Below are positions 54,518 to 63,447 of a DNA stretch of 64,000 nt, piece by piece. The position numbers and the translations under genes were made by a program. The notes under the pieces were generated by a model. That model was not told where the DNA came from and did not search any database. It worked only from the letters and a program-made list of their open reading frames with translations. Location: positions 186,001-250,000 of the forward strand of contig CAZCDS010000002.1 in the NCBI GenBank assembly GCA_964497585.1, in the 5' to 3' direction. Source of the stretch: CAZCDS01 sp964497585. GTDB taxonomy: Bacteria > Desulfobacterota > Desulfomonilia > Desulfomonilales > Desulfomonilaceae. The first letter of the stretch is position 1. Every line of letters begins with the position of its first letter.

Positions 54518-55054
54518 ATGTACACCATCGGGAGATTGGCCCGGAAGTTCAACCTATCGCGGAGTACACTCCTGTATTACGATTCAATCGGTCTGCTCCG
54601 GCCCTCCTCACGCTCGGAAGCTGACTACCGACAGTATTCGGAGCGCGACGCGAAGCGCTTGGAGCAGATCTGCCGCTATCGTCAGGCGGGACTTCGGCTC
54701 ATCGATATCGCGCGGGTTCTCGATTCACCGGAGAATACCCTCACGCAGGCACTGGAGAAGCGACTCGAGGAACTCAACGAGGAAATCTCGCGTCTGAAGG
54801 ATCAGCAGCATTTTATCCTCGGCATTCTCAGGAGTGAAGAGTACCGCGGCGACATTGAGGTGATGGACAGAGAAAGCTGGGTCTCGCTGCTGCGAAGATC
54901 CGGTTTCACGGACAAGGATATGTTAAGGTGGCACGCGGAATTTGAACGGGTGTCCCCGGAAAAACACCAGAAGTTCTTGCAACTCCTGGGTTTCCCGGAG
55001 GATCAGATCCAACTGATCCGAAAATGGGCGAAACGGACAAGATCTCTCGGTTGA
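54518..55054 (+). CDS. MerR-family transcriptional regulator
   Basis: The 178-residue regulator starts with the MerR winged helix-turn-helix (MYTIGRLARKFNLSRSTLLYYDSIGLL, residues 1-27), a second DNA-binding wing region (DYRQYSERDAKRLEQI), and a dimerisation coiled coil (about 75-115). The C-terminal effector region (about 120-178) has no cysteines, so metal sensing of the MerR/ZntR type is unlikely. ATG 54518 follows GGAGGCGA. It lies downstream of the SRPBCC gene, and the MerR-type promoter at 53838 is a likely target, giving autoregulation. Confidence 0.9.
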   Translation: MYTIGRLARKFNLSRSTLLYYDSIGLLRPSSRSEADYRQYSERDAKRLEQICRYRQAGLRLIDIARVLDSPENTLTQALEKRLEELNEEISRLKDQQHFILGILRSEEYRGDIEVMDRESWVSLLRRSGFTDKDMLRWHAEFERVSPEKHQKFLQLLGFPEDQIQLIRKWAKRTRSLG

Positions 55055-55086
55055 CTCCTGATCCCCACACATAAGGCAGGTTGCTC

Positions 55087-56064
55087 ATGAATATGAACCC
55101 CTTTCGAACCGGGATGCGTTGTTCCCGGATCGCCCCACAGGTTGCGTTGTTGGTGCTGGCGGTCCTTTTGGCAAGTTCACCGGTCACCTGGGGAGCGGGA
55201 GACCACGACTGGAACCGGCTTGTAGAGCCGTACCGGCATGTCCTCGACATGGACGGATACAAACTGCACTATATTGACATGGGAAATGGCGAGCCCGTGA
55301 TCATGGTGCACGGCTTCGCAGATTCTTCCTATTGCTGGCATGAGAATGTACAGGCACTGGTCGAAAAAGGATTCCGGGTCATACTGGTTGATCTTCCCGG
55401 CCTGGGCCGATCGGGAATTCCTCCCGGGAAATATGTCTTCTCCGTAGAGAACCTGGCTGCGTCCGTCCTCAAGGTGGCAAAGGAGTTGGCACTCCCGAGA
55501 TTCAGCTTGGTGGGGAGTTCCATGGGGGGTGGGATCGTACTCTACCTCGTGTCGAATTCACCGGAACGGGTTCGCCGCGCCGCAGTGTTCGCGCCGGCCT
55601 GTTTCAAGCCTCGGAGCCCTTTCCTGGTGCGCCTGCTCGGTCTGCCGGGCGTCGACTACCTTGCCTCCGGCCGGGCGGGCAGGTGGTTTGTGTGGCTGGG
55701 ACTCAGGGATGTGTACTACAATGACGAGAAAGTGGACAGTAAACTCGTCGATGAATATGCCCGTGCCCTGGAAAAGCCCGGATACACCAAGGTGCTGGCT
55801 CGACTCCGCTCCGAGTTCTTCTCCGATGAGTTCGACCGAATGGCCAAAGGATACAAGCAGTTGAAGCTCCCCCTCCTCATCGTGTGGGGCCAAAACGACA
55901 AGTGGCTTCCCGTCAGATTCGGTGAGCGTCTGCACAGGTCCGTCAAGGGATCACGACTCGTAGTTATAGAGAATTGCGGGCATCTCCCCCACCAGGAACT
56001 GCCCGAGCTTGTCAATCCCATGTTGACCGACTTCCTGCGTTCGGCCGCGCAACTATCACGCTAG
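55087..56064 (+). CDS. Exported alpha/beta hydrolase
   Basis: The 325-residue protein has a signal peptide (ending VTWGAG, about residue 38) and the alpha/beta-hydrolase fold: oxyanion-hole HGFADSSYCW, nucleophile elbow GSSMGG, catalytic Asp in VWGQNDKWLP and His in NCGHLPHQE. A cap domain lies between the nucleophile and the acid. The substrate is unknown. ATG 55087 is chosen; TTG 55081 adds only two residues. It lies about 30 bp after the MerR gene on the same strand and could be part of the same unit. Confidence 0.88.
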   Translation: MNMNPFRTGMRCSRIAPQVALLVLAVLLASSPVTWGAGDHDWNRLVEPYRHVLDMDGYKLHYIDMGNGEPVIMVHGFADSSYCWHENVQALVEKGFRVILVDLPGLGRSGIPPGKYVFSVENLAASVLKVAKELALPRFSLVGSSMGGGIVLYLVSNSPERVRRAAVFAPACFKPRSPFLVRLLGLPGVDYLASGRAGRWFVWLGLRDVYYNDEKVDSKLVDEYARALEKPGYTKVLARLRSEFFSDEFDRMAKGYKQLKLPLLIVWGQNDKWLPVRFGERLHRSVKGSRLVVIENCGHLPHQELPELVNPMLTDFLRSAAQLSR

Positions 56065-56651
56065 TCGCGCGCCCCGTCCGTGTTGCCATGAGCCCCGAAG
56101 TCCGGCGGCTGGGTCATGCTATCCATTTTGTTCGTCAAAGCCTGATTCCAGGGCCGCAGACGAGGTATCCACCGACGCACGTTTCTTCGGTAAACAGCGT
56201 AGTCCCTACCGAACCGGCGAGCCAGCCGGGGCTCCTCCACAAGAGGCATATAGATCAGGTTTACGGTGAGAAAGATGAGAAACCAGATAAAGAGCGGAAA
56301 AGAGCCGAACAGTATCGCCTCACCCAGGAGGATGAAATAGACCCCGCTGATCATGGGATTGCGAACATGGCGGTACACCCCCCGAACCACGAGCTTCGTC
56401 GGGGGATCCCATGGCGCGAGCGTGCCCTTTCCCGTGGTCCAGAACAGGGTGACGGTCTTCACCACAAGTATCAGACCGACGCAGGTTGCTGCTAACCCGC
56501 AAACCATCGGAATTGCCCACCACGGAGCAGGGAAACGCCAACCTGGATTCATGGAATCGGTCACCCACAGGATGGCGCCGGGAACAAGAATGGTTCCCGT
56601 TCCGGGCAGGAGTACGATCGCGTAAAGAAGCCTGAGGGTTCCCGCGGGCAC
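56061..56651 (-). CDS. Isoprenylcysteine methyltransferase-like membrane protein
   Basis: The 196-residue integral membrane protein belongs to the ICMT/PEMT-like family. It has about five hydrophobic segments and the family's C-terminal motif VVRGVYRHVRNPMISG (about residues 103-118), with YMPLVEEPRLARRFG later. Bacterial members probably methylate small molecules or lipids using SAM; the substrate is unknown. The frame is open to 56807, but the upstream part lacks a hydrophobic start; GTG 56651 has GAGGTGG at good spacing. It converges with the hydrolase, overlapping by about 4 bp. Confidence 0.8.
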   Translation of the reverse strand: MPAGTLRLLYAIVLLPGTGTILVPGAILWVTDSMNPGWRFPAPWWAIPMVCGLAATCVGLILVVKTVTLFWTTGKGTLAPWDPPTKLVVRGVYRHVRNPMISGVYFILLGEAILFGSFPLFIWFLIFLTVNLIYMPLVEEPRLARRFGRDYAVYRRNVRRWIPRLRPWNQALTNKMDSMTQPPDFGAHGNTDGARD

Positions 56652-56930
56652 AGGAAATCCACCTCGATTCAGCGTGCTGGACTCATGATACAGGATGCAA
56701 AGCCTGGTTGAAAAGAGTGCACGGAGGTGGGCCTGTGGCCCGTTCTCCTCAGGAAACAGGGGCCCTCGAAGACTGCCGTAGAAGCCTCTGCAAGCTGATT
56801 TGCGCAAGCTGCTGTCCTGTTTTCACTTGACTCTCCCTGCGATTTCGCTATCCTATGACGCTAAGGGTCTGTTCGGCAGCCCTTTTGGGCGAGGGCGTCG
56901 GAGCCCTAGAGATATTTTCCGTTTCGGGGT

Positions 56931-57965
56931 ATGTGCATGGTTGTTCGTTTCGGGTTGTGGTTGGGAGTAGCCTTCATCTTCCTGTGCCCGCTTCTCGCGG
57001 GGACGCAGCACGCCGCTGCTGAGCCCTTTGCCAAGGAAGTCCTCCTGAGTCTCCTTCGTCCATCAGACCATCCGGGAACCGACAAGAGCAAAATCAGCAA
57101 CATAGAGAAGATACTATCCGTCCCGCTGACCGCGTCCGGCCGAAAGAAGAGCAGCCGCCCGCTGGCCTTTGAAGAGCCCCGCACCACCTCAGATCGCGAG
57201 TGGGACGTTACCGCTCTTGACCACTTCCGCGCATTTCCTCCTCCCCATGAACTGGCGCCGGGGATCCCATTTTCTGCGCCCAGTCGCACCTTCGCCCGGA
57301 TCGCTTCGCTCCAACCTGCGATCCACTCGACGAAGAAGACAGTCACGGATCTGATCGACTCCGGAGCGAGCGTGGCCTCCGCGGGGAGCCTGGTTCACGA
57401 TCCACGCTGGGTGTACTCGGCGCTTCAGATCGAGGTAGACCGCTCCAAGTTTACGCTCAAACTGATCGGGTTCAGGAAGGATAGGTTCGGAGCGGACCAC
57501 AGATCGCTCCTCTACGCCTCCAAGGTGGGCCTCGGTTCCGCTGAGTTTCCAACTCCGCGGGGGAAGTTCTATATAACGAGGATCTACGACGATCATCCGC
57601 TCTGGATTCCTCCGGATCGCTGGTGGGCCTGGGGTCAGAGGCCGAGTCATTCAGTCTACGGCGGGCACATGATGCCCTTTTTCAAGAAACAGTCAGTAAG
57701 CGACCCCCGCCCTGTGGACAACGGCCAGGACAAAGTGGCGCCGCGCGTGAAGTTGTTCGACGCGGGGATGTACCGAATTCACGGGACGGATTCACCGTGG
57801 AGTGTGGGATCGAACCAGTCTCATGGCTGCGTCAGGATGAAGAACGAAACCGTTGCGAAGCTCGTGAACAACCTGAAGATGTATGCCGGAACCACGCACA
57901 GGGGCCACTCCGCCAATGGCACGTACGTGGACCTCGCCCGGCCCGTCAAGCTCATCCTCTACTGA
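56931..57965 (+). CDS. L,D-transpeptidase (YkuD family)
   Basis: The 344-residue product has a signal peptide (about 1-30) and, after a variable N-terminal half (about 30-160), a YkuD catalytic domain. The active-site motif is IHGTDSP followed by SHGCVRM, with Cys300 as nucleophile. Such enzymes make 3-3 cross-links in peptidoglycan or attach lipoproteins to it. ATG 56931 is used; ATG 56937 is also possible. It is convergent with the flippase-like gene 15 bp away. Confidence 0.9.
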   Translation: MCMVVRFGLWLGVAFIFLCPLLAGTQHAAAEPFAKEVLLSLLRPSDHPGTDKSKISNIEKILSVPLTASGRKKSSRPLAFEEPRTTSDREWDVTALDHFRAFPPPHELAPGIPFSAPSRTFARIASLQPAIHSTKKTVTDLIDSGASVASAGSLVHDPRWVYSALQIEVDRSKFTLKLIGFRKDRFGADHRSLLYASKVGLGSAEFPTPRGKFYITRIYDDHPLWIPPDRWWAWGQRPSHSVYGGHMMPFFKKQSVSDPRPVDNGQDKVAPRVKLFDAGMYRIHGTDSPWSVGSNQSHGCVRMKNETVAKLVNNLKMYAGTTHRGHSANGTYVDLARPVKLILY

Positions 57966-57979
57966 TATAAGGCGCTTAG

Positions 57980-59029
57980 TTAGCCCTGTCCCCCCCCAGA
58001 AGAAGGCTCGTCACCGTTCGCCTCGGTGTCAATCCGCCGGTCGCCGTCTCTGCGGCCAGTGAGGCGAGTGACGTACAAGAGTCCCGGAATTCCCAACACA
58101 AAGGCCCAGAAGAACGACACCACGCGAAACAGGAGTGCGCCGGCGAGGGATCGGGCAGGATCCAGACCGAAGGTCTGCGGTATCTCTATGACGACCGTGT
58201 CGAAAATACCCAGTGAACCAGGGGTGATGGCTACGAGATTTGCGATGTTGCCCAGACTTGACGTGATGAGCGAGCCCTCGACGGAAAGCGGCTTTCCGAG
58301 CGCACCGTAGATGAAATGGAAGGACCCTGCCAGAGCGAATGCTACTACTAGGAATGAAACGCTCAACTTTGCCAGGAGCACGCGGTCACGGGTGAGAAGG
58401 TGCCAGCAATGCACCGCATCGAAGATGGCCCCGAGAAAACCTCCTCCCTTCCATCGAGCGGGAGGGGGAAAAAAACTCAGATACAGACAGAGCAGGAACA
58501 TCGCGGCCGTGAACAGGACGAGCCACCCGAAGAACAGACCGTGGAGAACCCACAGGATAAGCAGACTCAGCAGCGCCACTGCCGTGTTGATCATCGCTAT
58601 CAGGATGCCCGTGCCGCCGTAGATTACCGCGAACGACCTGAAATCCAGGTGATGCGCTTTCTTCAGGTACAGCGCGGAAACGCCTGTGCCGCCTCTCATG
58701 GGAATTAGCAGATTTCCCAGACACATCGCCATGGTCAGGGCCAAGAGCTCCACTTTGCCAAGGGCGAGGTCGAACTCCCGCAGGAACAGCCCGAATTGAT
58801 ATGCGCTCACCAGAAAGGCAAAGAGCACGAAAAAGCCGGCCACTGCCAACTGAGAGAGCGATATCGACGCGGCAAACGCGAAATCATCCTCATGCGCGTA
58901 CACGTAGTACCCGCAGAGCAGGAGGAATATGCCGACAATGGAATATCCTATCAGTGACTGTGCGAACGGTCTGCCGCCAGCTTGACCAGCGCGGTCGGAC
59001 CGCACCTCGTCTCCACGTGAATCGGCCAT
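57980..59029 (-). CDS. Lysylphosphatidylglycerol synthase TM-domain-like protein
   Basis: The 349-residue protein has seven or eight transmembrane helices and matches the LPG_synthase_TM (UPF0104) family: YQFGLFLREFDLALGKVEL, CLGNLLIPMRGGTGVSALYL and AITPGSLGIFDTVVIEIP. MprF uses this domain as a lipid flippase; this protein lacks the lysyl-transferase half, so a lipid-transport role is inferred only. The start is ATG 59029. The C-terminal tail is Asp/Arg-rich and cytoplasmic. Confidence 0.87.
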   Translation of the reverse strand: MADSRGDEVRSDRAGQAGGRPFAQSLIGYSIVGIFLLLCGYYVYAHEDDFAFAASISLSQLAVAGFFVLFAFLVSAYQFGLFLREFDLALGKVELLALTMAMCLGNLLIPMRGGTGVSALYLKKAHHLDFRSFAVIYGGTGILIAMINTAVALLSLLILWVLHGLFFGWLVLFTAAMFLLCLYLSFFPPPARWKGGGFLGAIFDAVHCWHLLTRDRVLLAKLSVSFLVVAFALAGSFHFIYGALGKPLSVEGSLITSSLGNIANLVAITPGSLGIFDTVVIEIPQTFGLDPARSLAGALLFRVVSFFWAFVLGIPGLLYVTRLTGRRDGDRRIDTEANGDEPSSGGGQG

Positions 59030-59419
59030 GGCGCATAAGGCTTACAACGCGGGACACTGTTCGTCAATATTGTCTAACGCGCCTCTGCATTGAAGGGCCC
59101 CAATCTTGGAAAGACCTTGGCCTCATGACTTTTGCGAAAGATACTATCGAGAATTCTCATGGACAGTTCCATTGGATCTCCCCAGACCGATATGCGATAG
59201 GCAGGTCCGGAGGAGAGATGAGTCTTCCCGCCGAATCCAGTGGATGACAGCCTTACCGACGCCCACCGTGCCGTCCAGGCCGACGCCGTAGGGAATTCCA
59301 GCACGAACCCACGAGCTGCGACGCGCGGTCAGGGCACATGGATAGCCCAGCCTCCCCCTAGGGCAATCGGTCATTGTTTGGACACGCGCTCCATGTGGGC
59401 GCGCGTGGCAGGCTTCGAG
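59030..59419. other. Gene-free stretch
   Basis: About 390 bases between two minus-strand genes. The open frames are short and have poor composition. I see no gene, RNA or repeat. Confidence 0.45.
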
Positions 59420-59605
59420 CTAATTTCGCATCCAGAGGGGTTCCATCAAGTCCCTCATCTTCCTGGTGTTTTCCTTGAGCCAGTCCTCCTCGGGAAACCT
59501 GTTTACGCCAATTGCGCGGCGGATCTGCTCGGTCAGCGGATGATCGGGGAATTCTTGTACAAATCTCTCGTACGTGTATGTAAATTCTTGAAATAGTGAC
59601 GGCAT
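59420..59605 (-). CDS. Small conserved-looking protein of unknown function
   Basis: The 61-residue product (MPSLFQEFTYTYERFVQEF and so on) is helical and charged, with no cysteines or membrane segment. ATG 59605 follows GAGGAGGCC, a strong ribosome site, which supports a real gene. The frame continues upstream to 59644 without such a site. I recognise no family. Confidence 0.6.
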   Translation of the reverse strand: MPSLFQEFTYTYERFVQEFPDHPLTEQIRRAIGVNRFPEEDWLKENTRKMRDLMEPLWMRN

Positions 59606-59846
59606 GAAGGCCTCCTCGGAGCGTTCGAGTGAAACTCCTTTCAATACAATTTACTATCTTGAGACCATCATTCTCGGTTTAGGTTCCGCCCCTTAGATAC
59701 TATTAATAAATAACTTTATTCCTTGAAGAGGGAGAATTTCCAGCGACGGGCTGGAGTCAAAGCGAGGAGTTGTATCATTTTCGTCCGTCAACGTGATCAG
59801 GGGAAGCCATCTGGCTTCAGAGGGCCTCCCCGCGCCGGTTATGCAT

Positions 59847-60062
59847 CTAACTGCCTGAAATTGGCGAAAACTTGCGTTTCCAGAGAGGGACCTCGGCGTC
59901 TCTTGCTTTCCCCTTATTCGCGGGGTCTCCCCATGGAAAATCCCTCTCACCCAGAGCTACTTCCGCGAGATACGTACCGAGCATCCAACCTCCCCAGAGA
60001 GCGAGCGCGGTTGCCGCGAGACCGCCTGTGATCCTTATCGTGCCGAGTAATTTTCTTAACAT
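59847..60062 (-). CDS. Small membrane protein of unknown function
   Basis: The 71-residue product has a single transmembrane helix (about residues 10-33; ITGGLAATALALWGGWMLGT) followed by a short charged tail. ATG 60062 follows AAAGGAGG at good spacing. It lies 64 bp downstream of the YkvA-like gene on the same strand, so the two may be co-expressed. No family is recognised. Confidence 0.65.
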   Translation of the reverse strand: MLRKLLGTIRITGGLAATALALWGGWMLGTYLAEVALGERDFPWGDPANKGKARDAEVPLWKRKFSPISGS

Positions 60063-60126
60063 CTGATCGGCCTCCTTTCCGTTTTGCTCTGCGACCGACG
60101 CGTAGATTCTTTAGAAAACGGTCCGG

Positions 60127-60474
60127 TCAAAGGTCGAGGACAGGTGCATCCATCGCACGAGCCTTTTTGTCCAGATAGCTCAGGACAAGCCCAGCGACTG
60201 CCACATCGTCGAGCCACCCTACCACCGGAATGAAATCCGGTATCGCGTCGAAAGGCGAAATCAGATACAGCAGAGCCGCCACCACGAGGATGATATCCCC
60301 GGTGGAAGACTGACCGGACATCAAATAATCCTTGAGACGCCGCGCCTTGGCTACCAAGTCCGAATTCCGCACCCGCTTGATCCACTCGGGAAGCTCTTCC
60401 AGGACTTGCGACCGCGTCTTTGGGTCCTGCGCCGCCTTGATCCATTTCGATTTCATGAACTGTTCGTGTCTCAT
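60127..60474 (-). CDS. YkvA/DUF1232-family protein
   Basis: The 115-residue protein contains the DUF1232 motif in its middle: VVAALLYLISPFDAIPDFIP followed by VVGWLDDVAVAGLVL, two short hydrophobic helices. The family is widespread in membranes but has no settled function. ATG 60474 follows GAGAGGA. It is followed by a small membrane protein gene in the same direction. Confidence 0.85.
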   Translation of the reverse strand: MRHEQFMKSKWIKAAQDPKTRSQVLEELPEWIKRVRNSDLVAKARRLKDYLMSGQSSTGDIILVVAALLYLISPFDAIPDFIPVVGWLDDVAVAGLVLSYLDKKARAMDAPVLDL

Positions 60475-60615
60475 GGCTGCATCCTCTCTTTCTGTCCATT
60501 CATGTTTTGCAAGTTACAATCATGGGTCGGTCGGTTCAGCATCTTTTGCTGCCGGCGATCACCTCGAAGGCCCGGCGCGGGTCTTCTTTTCAGCCCGTAT
60601 GAGTTCGTCAATCCA

Positions 60616-61038
60616 TCATGATTTCGCGCCGGTCTCTTCAAGCTGCTCCAGCTCCGCCTCCTTCCGGGCCAGGGTCGCGCGCAGAGCTCTGATCTCTTGG
60701 AGCCGTTTCTGTTTCTCCCTTTGGGCTTTCTCTGCTTGAATTATTCTCTCCAGTTCCTCTTCCCTTCCAGCCAACTTCTTTTTCAGGAGGCGGTAGATCC
60801 CCAGCCCACTGGCCACTGCAGCCGCGCCGACCGCTATCCCCCCGATTCCCAGGAGAGTCCACAGGATCGCGGCCGCGGTGCCGGTCGGTTTTGCCTCTCC
60901 TTTGATCCACCTTTGGACGGTCGTCTCGGCAACATTGAGCGTCTGGGCCAACGTGTCCGGAGTCATGCGCTCCTGTTCGAGAAACTTCCTGATTAACGCC
61001 GGGACGTTGGCGTCATATTCTTTTTCAGGAACTGACAT
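60616..61038 (-). CDS. HTH, transmembrane and coiled-coil protein
   Basis: The 140-residue product begins with a helix-turn-helix segment (MTPDTLAQTLNVAETTVQRW, about residues 25-44). One or two closely packed transmembrane helices follow (about 54-85), then a charged coiled coil (about 88-135; GREEELERIIQAEKAQREK). DNA-binding-like and membrane parts in one small protein would tie the regulator to the membrane. ATG 61038 follows GGAGGAT. No family is recognised. Confidence 0.75.
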   Translation of the reverse strand: MSVPEKEYDANVPALIRKFLEQERMTPDTLAQTLNVAETTVQRWIKGEAKPTGTAAAILWTLLGIGGIAVGAAAVASGLGIYRLLKKKLAGREEELERIIQAEKAQREKQKRLQEIRALRATLARKEAELEQLEETGAKS

Positions 61039-61367
61039 CCTAATCCTCCAGGGGTTCCTGCAATTTCTGACCTGTTTTTACTTTGCAATCGTTAAGACCG
61101 CATCCAATTGTTTTTTGTTCCATAAATTTTCAGCAATTGCATATCTTTGTTTCCTGCAATCGCTTTTCCCCGTGAATCAGTCCGAGGTTTGCCCTGTGCT
61201 CGACTCTGGCTCTGAACAATGGTTGAGATCAGGGCTGCCGCCACTCCAGGCGCCATGGGAGGCGGCTTGACTTGTGAGCCTTTTGATAAGACAAGAGGAG
61301 CGAGCCCCATGCGTGCGAACGCCGGCTCAGATTCTGAAATCAACTCCCGTCGACGGTGGAGGACCCC
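61039..61367. other. Intergenic stretch between divergent genes
   Basis: About 330 bases between the HTH-membrane gene (minus) and the CNNM/CorC gene (plus). No gene or RNA is visible; promoters for both must lie here, but I could not pick convincing boxes. Confidence 0.45.
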
Positions 61368-62690
61368 ATGGCTTCGTTGCCGATTCTGGCTGCAATCATA
61401 GGTATTCTCATATTGATCAACGGGGTGTTCGCTGCAATGGAGATCGCTCTGGTCTCGGTTCCCCGGGCGAGGCTTGCGCGGTTCGAAAAGGAAGGGAAAA
61501 GGGGTGCGTCCACGGCTCTTTCCATTCAGCGGAACATGGACGGATTCTTCGCTGCGGTCCAGATCGGCGTGACGTTCGTTGCAACCCTCTCATCTGCTAT
61601 CGGGGGAGCGTTCGCGGTGGACGCGCTGTCGCCGTTCACCGAGGCTCTGGGGATCTCCTCTTCCTCGTCGCTGAGCCGGGCGATTCCCATATTGGTCGTG
61701 ACCGTTACGATCTCCTACATCAGTCTCGTGGTCGGGGAATTGGTCCCCAAGTCGGTAGCCAGGCGATACCCCGCCAGGATTAGTCTCTTGCTGGCTCCTC
61801 TTTTCAGCTTGTTTTCCGCGGTGACCCGTCCCGCGGTTCGCGTATTGACCGCGTCGACGATGGGCGTATTGCGACTTCTCGGCGTGCCTCGGTCCACGAA
61901 GCGTCCGCCGCTGACCACCGAAGAATTCCGAATGATGGCTTCGGAGCTGGTGGAATCGCAACAGATACCGTTGCACGTGTACGACATGATTGTCCGGGTG
62001 ACGAGACTGACGAACATCCGAGTGGAAGACGTGATGATCCCTCGCAGCCGTATGGCTTCGATCGTGATCCGGTCCAGCCTGGACGAAGACCTCAGGCGCG
62101 AGGCATCCAACGTCATCAGCTCGCAGCCATTCACCGATTATCCCGTCTTCGACGGAGACACCCAGAAGGTCCTGGGAATTCTCAACCTAAAGGATTTCAT
62201 GCGTCATCAGGACAGCCCTCACGTGACCCTGTGGCTCAGGAAAGCGTACTACACGGTCCGTGGACAGCCCTTAAGCAGGGTGCTGGAAGTGATGCAGAAA
62301 AAACGATGTCACCTGTTAATGGTGGTGGACGAGCATGGTGTTGTGGACGGAGTCATCACCCTGGATGACATCCTCGATGAACTCGTGGGCGAGATCGGCG
62401 CAGACGCCCTCGGCCGACTTGAGGAGCGCCCGAGGTTGCACCCGGAGTTCGGGATGACGGTGGACGCTCAAATGACCCTGTTTGAATTGCAGGAGTTTTA
62501 TTCCCTTTCCCTACCTCCCTCGGCCCACTATTCCACCCTGGCCGGGTTCATTTCAGACCGGATGGGGAAAATCCCGGACGAGGGTGACGTGACGGAGTAT
62601 GAAGGCTGGCGCTTCGAGGTCTCGGTTATGCACGGAAACCGGGTGGAACGGGTTCGTATTTTGCCTCCAAAAAATCGTGGAAGGGACTGA
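61368..62690 (+). CDS. CNNM/CorC hemolysin-like protein
   Basis: The 440-residue protein has the CNNM domain with four membrane segments in the first 140 residues (ILILINGVFAAMEIALVSVPRARL, VGELVPKSVARRYP). A pair of CBS domains follows (about 205-320; RVEDVMIPRSRM, HLLMVVDEHGVVDGVITLDDIL), then a C-terminal CorC/HlyC domain (about 350-430). Such proteins are linked to magnesium or cobalt transport and membrane homeostasis; the hemolysin name is historical. ATG 61368 has GGAGG just upstream; GTG 61356 is possible. tRNA-Gly follows with its own promoter. Confidence 0.9.
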   Translation: MASLPILAAIIGILILINGVFAAMEIALVSVPRARLARFEKEGKRGASTALSIQRNMDGFFAAVQIGVTFVATLSSAIGGAFAVDALSPFTEALGISSSSSLSRAIPILVVTVTISYISLVVGELVPKSVARRYPARISLLLAPLFSLFSAVTRPAVRVLTASTMGVLRLLGVPRSTKRPPLTTEEFRMMASELVESQQIPLHVYDMIVRVTRLTNIRVEDVMIPRSRMASIVIRSSLDEDLRREASNVISSQPFTDYPVFDGDTQKVLGILNLKDFMRHQDSPHVTLWLRKAYYTVRGQPLSRVLEVMQKKRCHLLMVVDEHGVVDGVITLDDILDELVGEIGADALGRLEERPRLHPEFGMTVDAQMTLFELQEFYSLSLPPSAHYSTLAGFISDRMGKIPDEGDVTEYEGWRFEVSVMHGNRVERVRILPPKNRGRD

Positions 62691-62709
62691 AAAAAGGGTC
62701 CGAAATTGC

Positions 62710-62738
62710 TTGACACCAGGACCAGGGGTTGTTACGTT
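62710..62738 (+). promoter_or_regulatory. Sigma-70 promoter of tRNA-Gly
   Basis: TTGACA (62710-62715) and TACGTT (62733-62738) with a 17-bp spacer. The tRNA 5' end is 10 bp past the -10 box. Confidence 0.72.
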
Positions 62739-62747
62739 TTAAATTGT

Positions 62748-62823
62748 GCGGGCATAGCTCAGTTGGTAGAGTGCAAGCTTCCCAAGCTTGATGTCGCGGG
62801 TTCGAGCCCCGTTGCCCGCTCCA
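62748..62823 (+). tRNA. tRNA-Gly (CCC)
   Basis: The 76-nt sequence folds as a cloverleaf with acceptor GCGGGCA/TGCCCGC, anticodon stem CAAGC/GCTTG around the loop TTCCCAA (anticodon CCC), and T-arm CGGGTTCGAGCCCCG. Discriminator T and CCA are encoded. Confidence 0.95.
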
Positions 62824-62839
62824 CAGAGTGGTGAAGACC

Positions 62840-62866
62840 ACCCGGGTTCAAGTCCCGGGTTTTTTA
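62840..62866 (+). terminator. Terminator with tRNA-T-arm-like hairpin
   Basis: ACCCGGG-TTCAAGT-CCCGGGT (62840-62860) followed by T residues. It lies 16 bp after tRNA-Gly. The hairpin loop TTCAAGT and stem resemble a tRNA T-arm, so it may derive from a tRNA remnant. Confidence 0.8.
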
Positions 62867-62935
62867 TTAACTGGATGACGAGGCGGACCGGTGCTGTGAT
62901 GCTCCGGAAGATAACACCGCCTGCGCGGAGTTGCA

Positions 62936-63445
62936 TTGGATCGAGAACTGATCACGACGCTCCGGAAAAGGATCGAGCCCGTACTGGACCCGGAGGGAAT
63001 CGAGCTGATCGATATCGAGTTTCGTATGGAGAGAGGAAGATGGATTCTGAGGCTCTATATCGACACGCCCGGGGGTATAGGACTGAATCACTGCGAACTG
63101 GTCAGCCGACAGGTGGGCGCGTTGCTCGACATGGACGACCCTATCGAGCACTCTTATCATCTGGAGGTCTCTTCACCGGGTATCAACAGGATTCTCAGGA
63201 GAGAGAAGGATTTCAGAACCTATGCCGGTTCTCCGGTTCGGATCAAAACACGGCAAAAGCTCAACGGAAGACGGAATTTCCACGGAATACTCAAGGGAAT
63301 GGAACATTCAAAGATTATCCTTGAAGTCGACGGAAAACGGATTGAGATCTCCCTGGAAGACCTGGAGAAGGCTCGGCTGGACCTTCCGGAGACGGAACTG
63401 TTCCGCAAGGATCGTCAGAGACGGGGCACAACAGCGGGGGATTGA
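62936..63445 (+). CDS. rimP: Ribosome maturation factor RimP
   Basis: The 169-residue protein aids 30S ribosomal subunit assembly. The N-terminal domain (about 1-85) shows IELIDIEFRMERGRWILRLY and IDTPGGIGLNHCELVSRQV, and the conserved YHLEVSSPGINRILRREKDF leads into the C-terminal SH3-like barrel. The length is normal for RimP. The start is TTG 62936, preceded by GGAG; ATG codons within would be too late. It precedes nusA with only 2 bases between stop and start, as in the usual rimP-nusA-infB operon. Confidence 0.95.
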   Translation: MDRELITTLRKRIEPVLDPEGIELIDIEFRMERGRWILRLYIDTPGGIGLNHCELVSRQVGALLDMDDPIEHSYHLEVSSPGINRILRREKDFRTYAGSPVRIKTRQKLNGRRNFHGILKGMEHSKIILEVDGKRIEISLEDLEKARLDLPETELFRKDRQRRGTTAGD

Positions 63446-63447
63446 CC

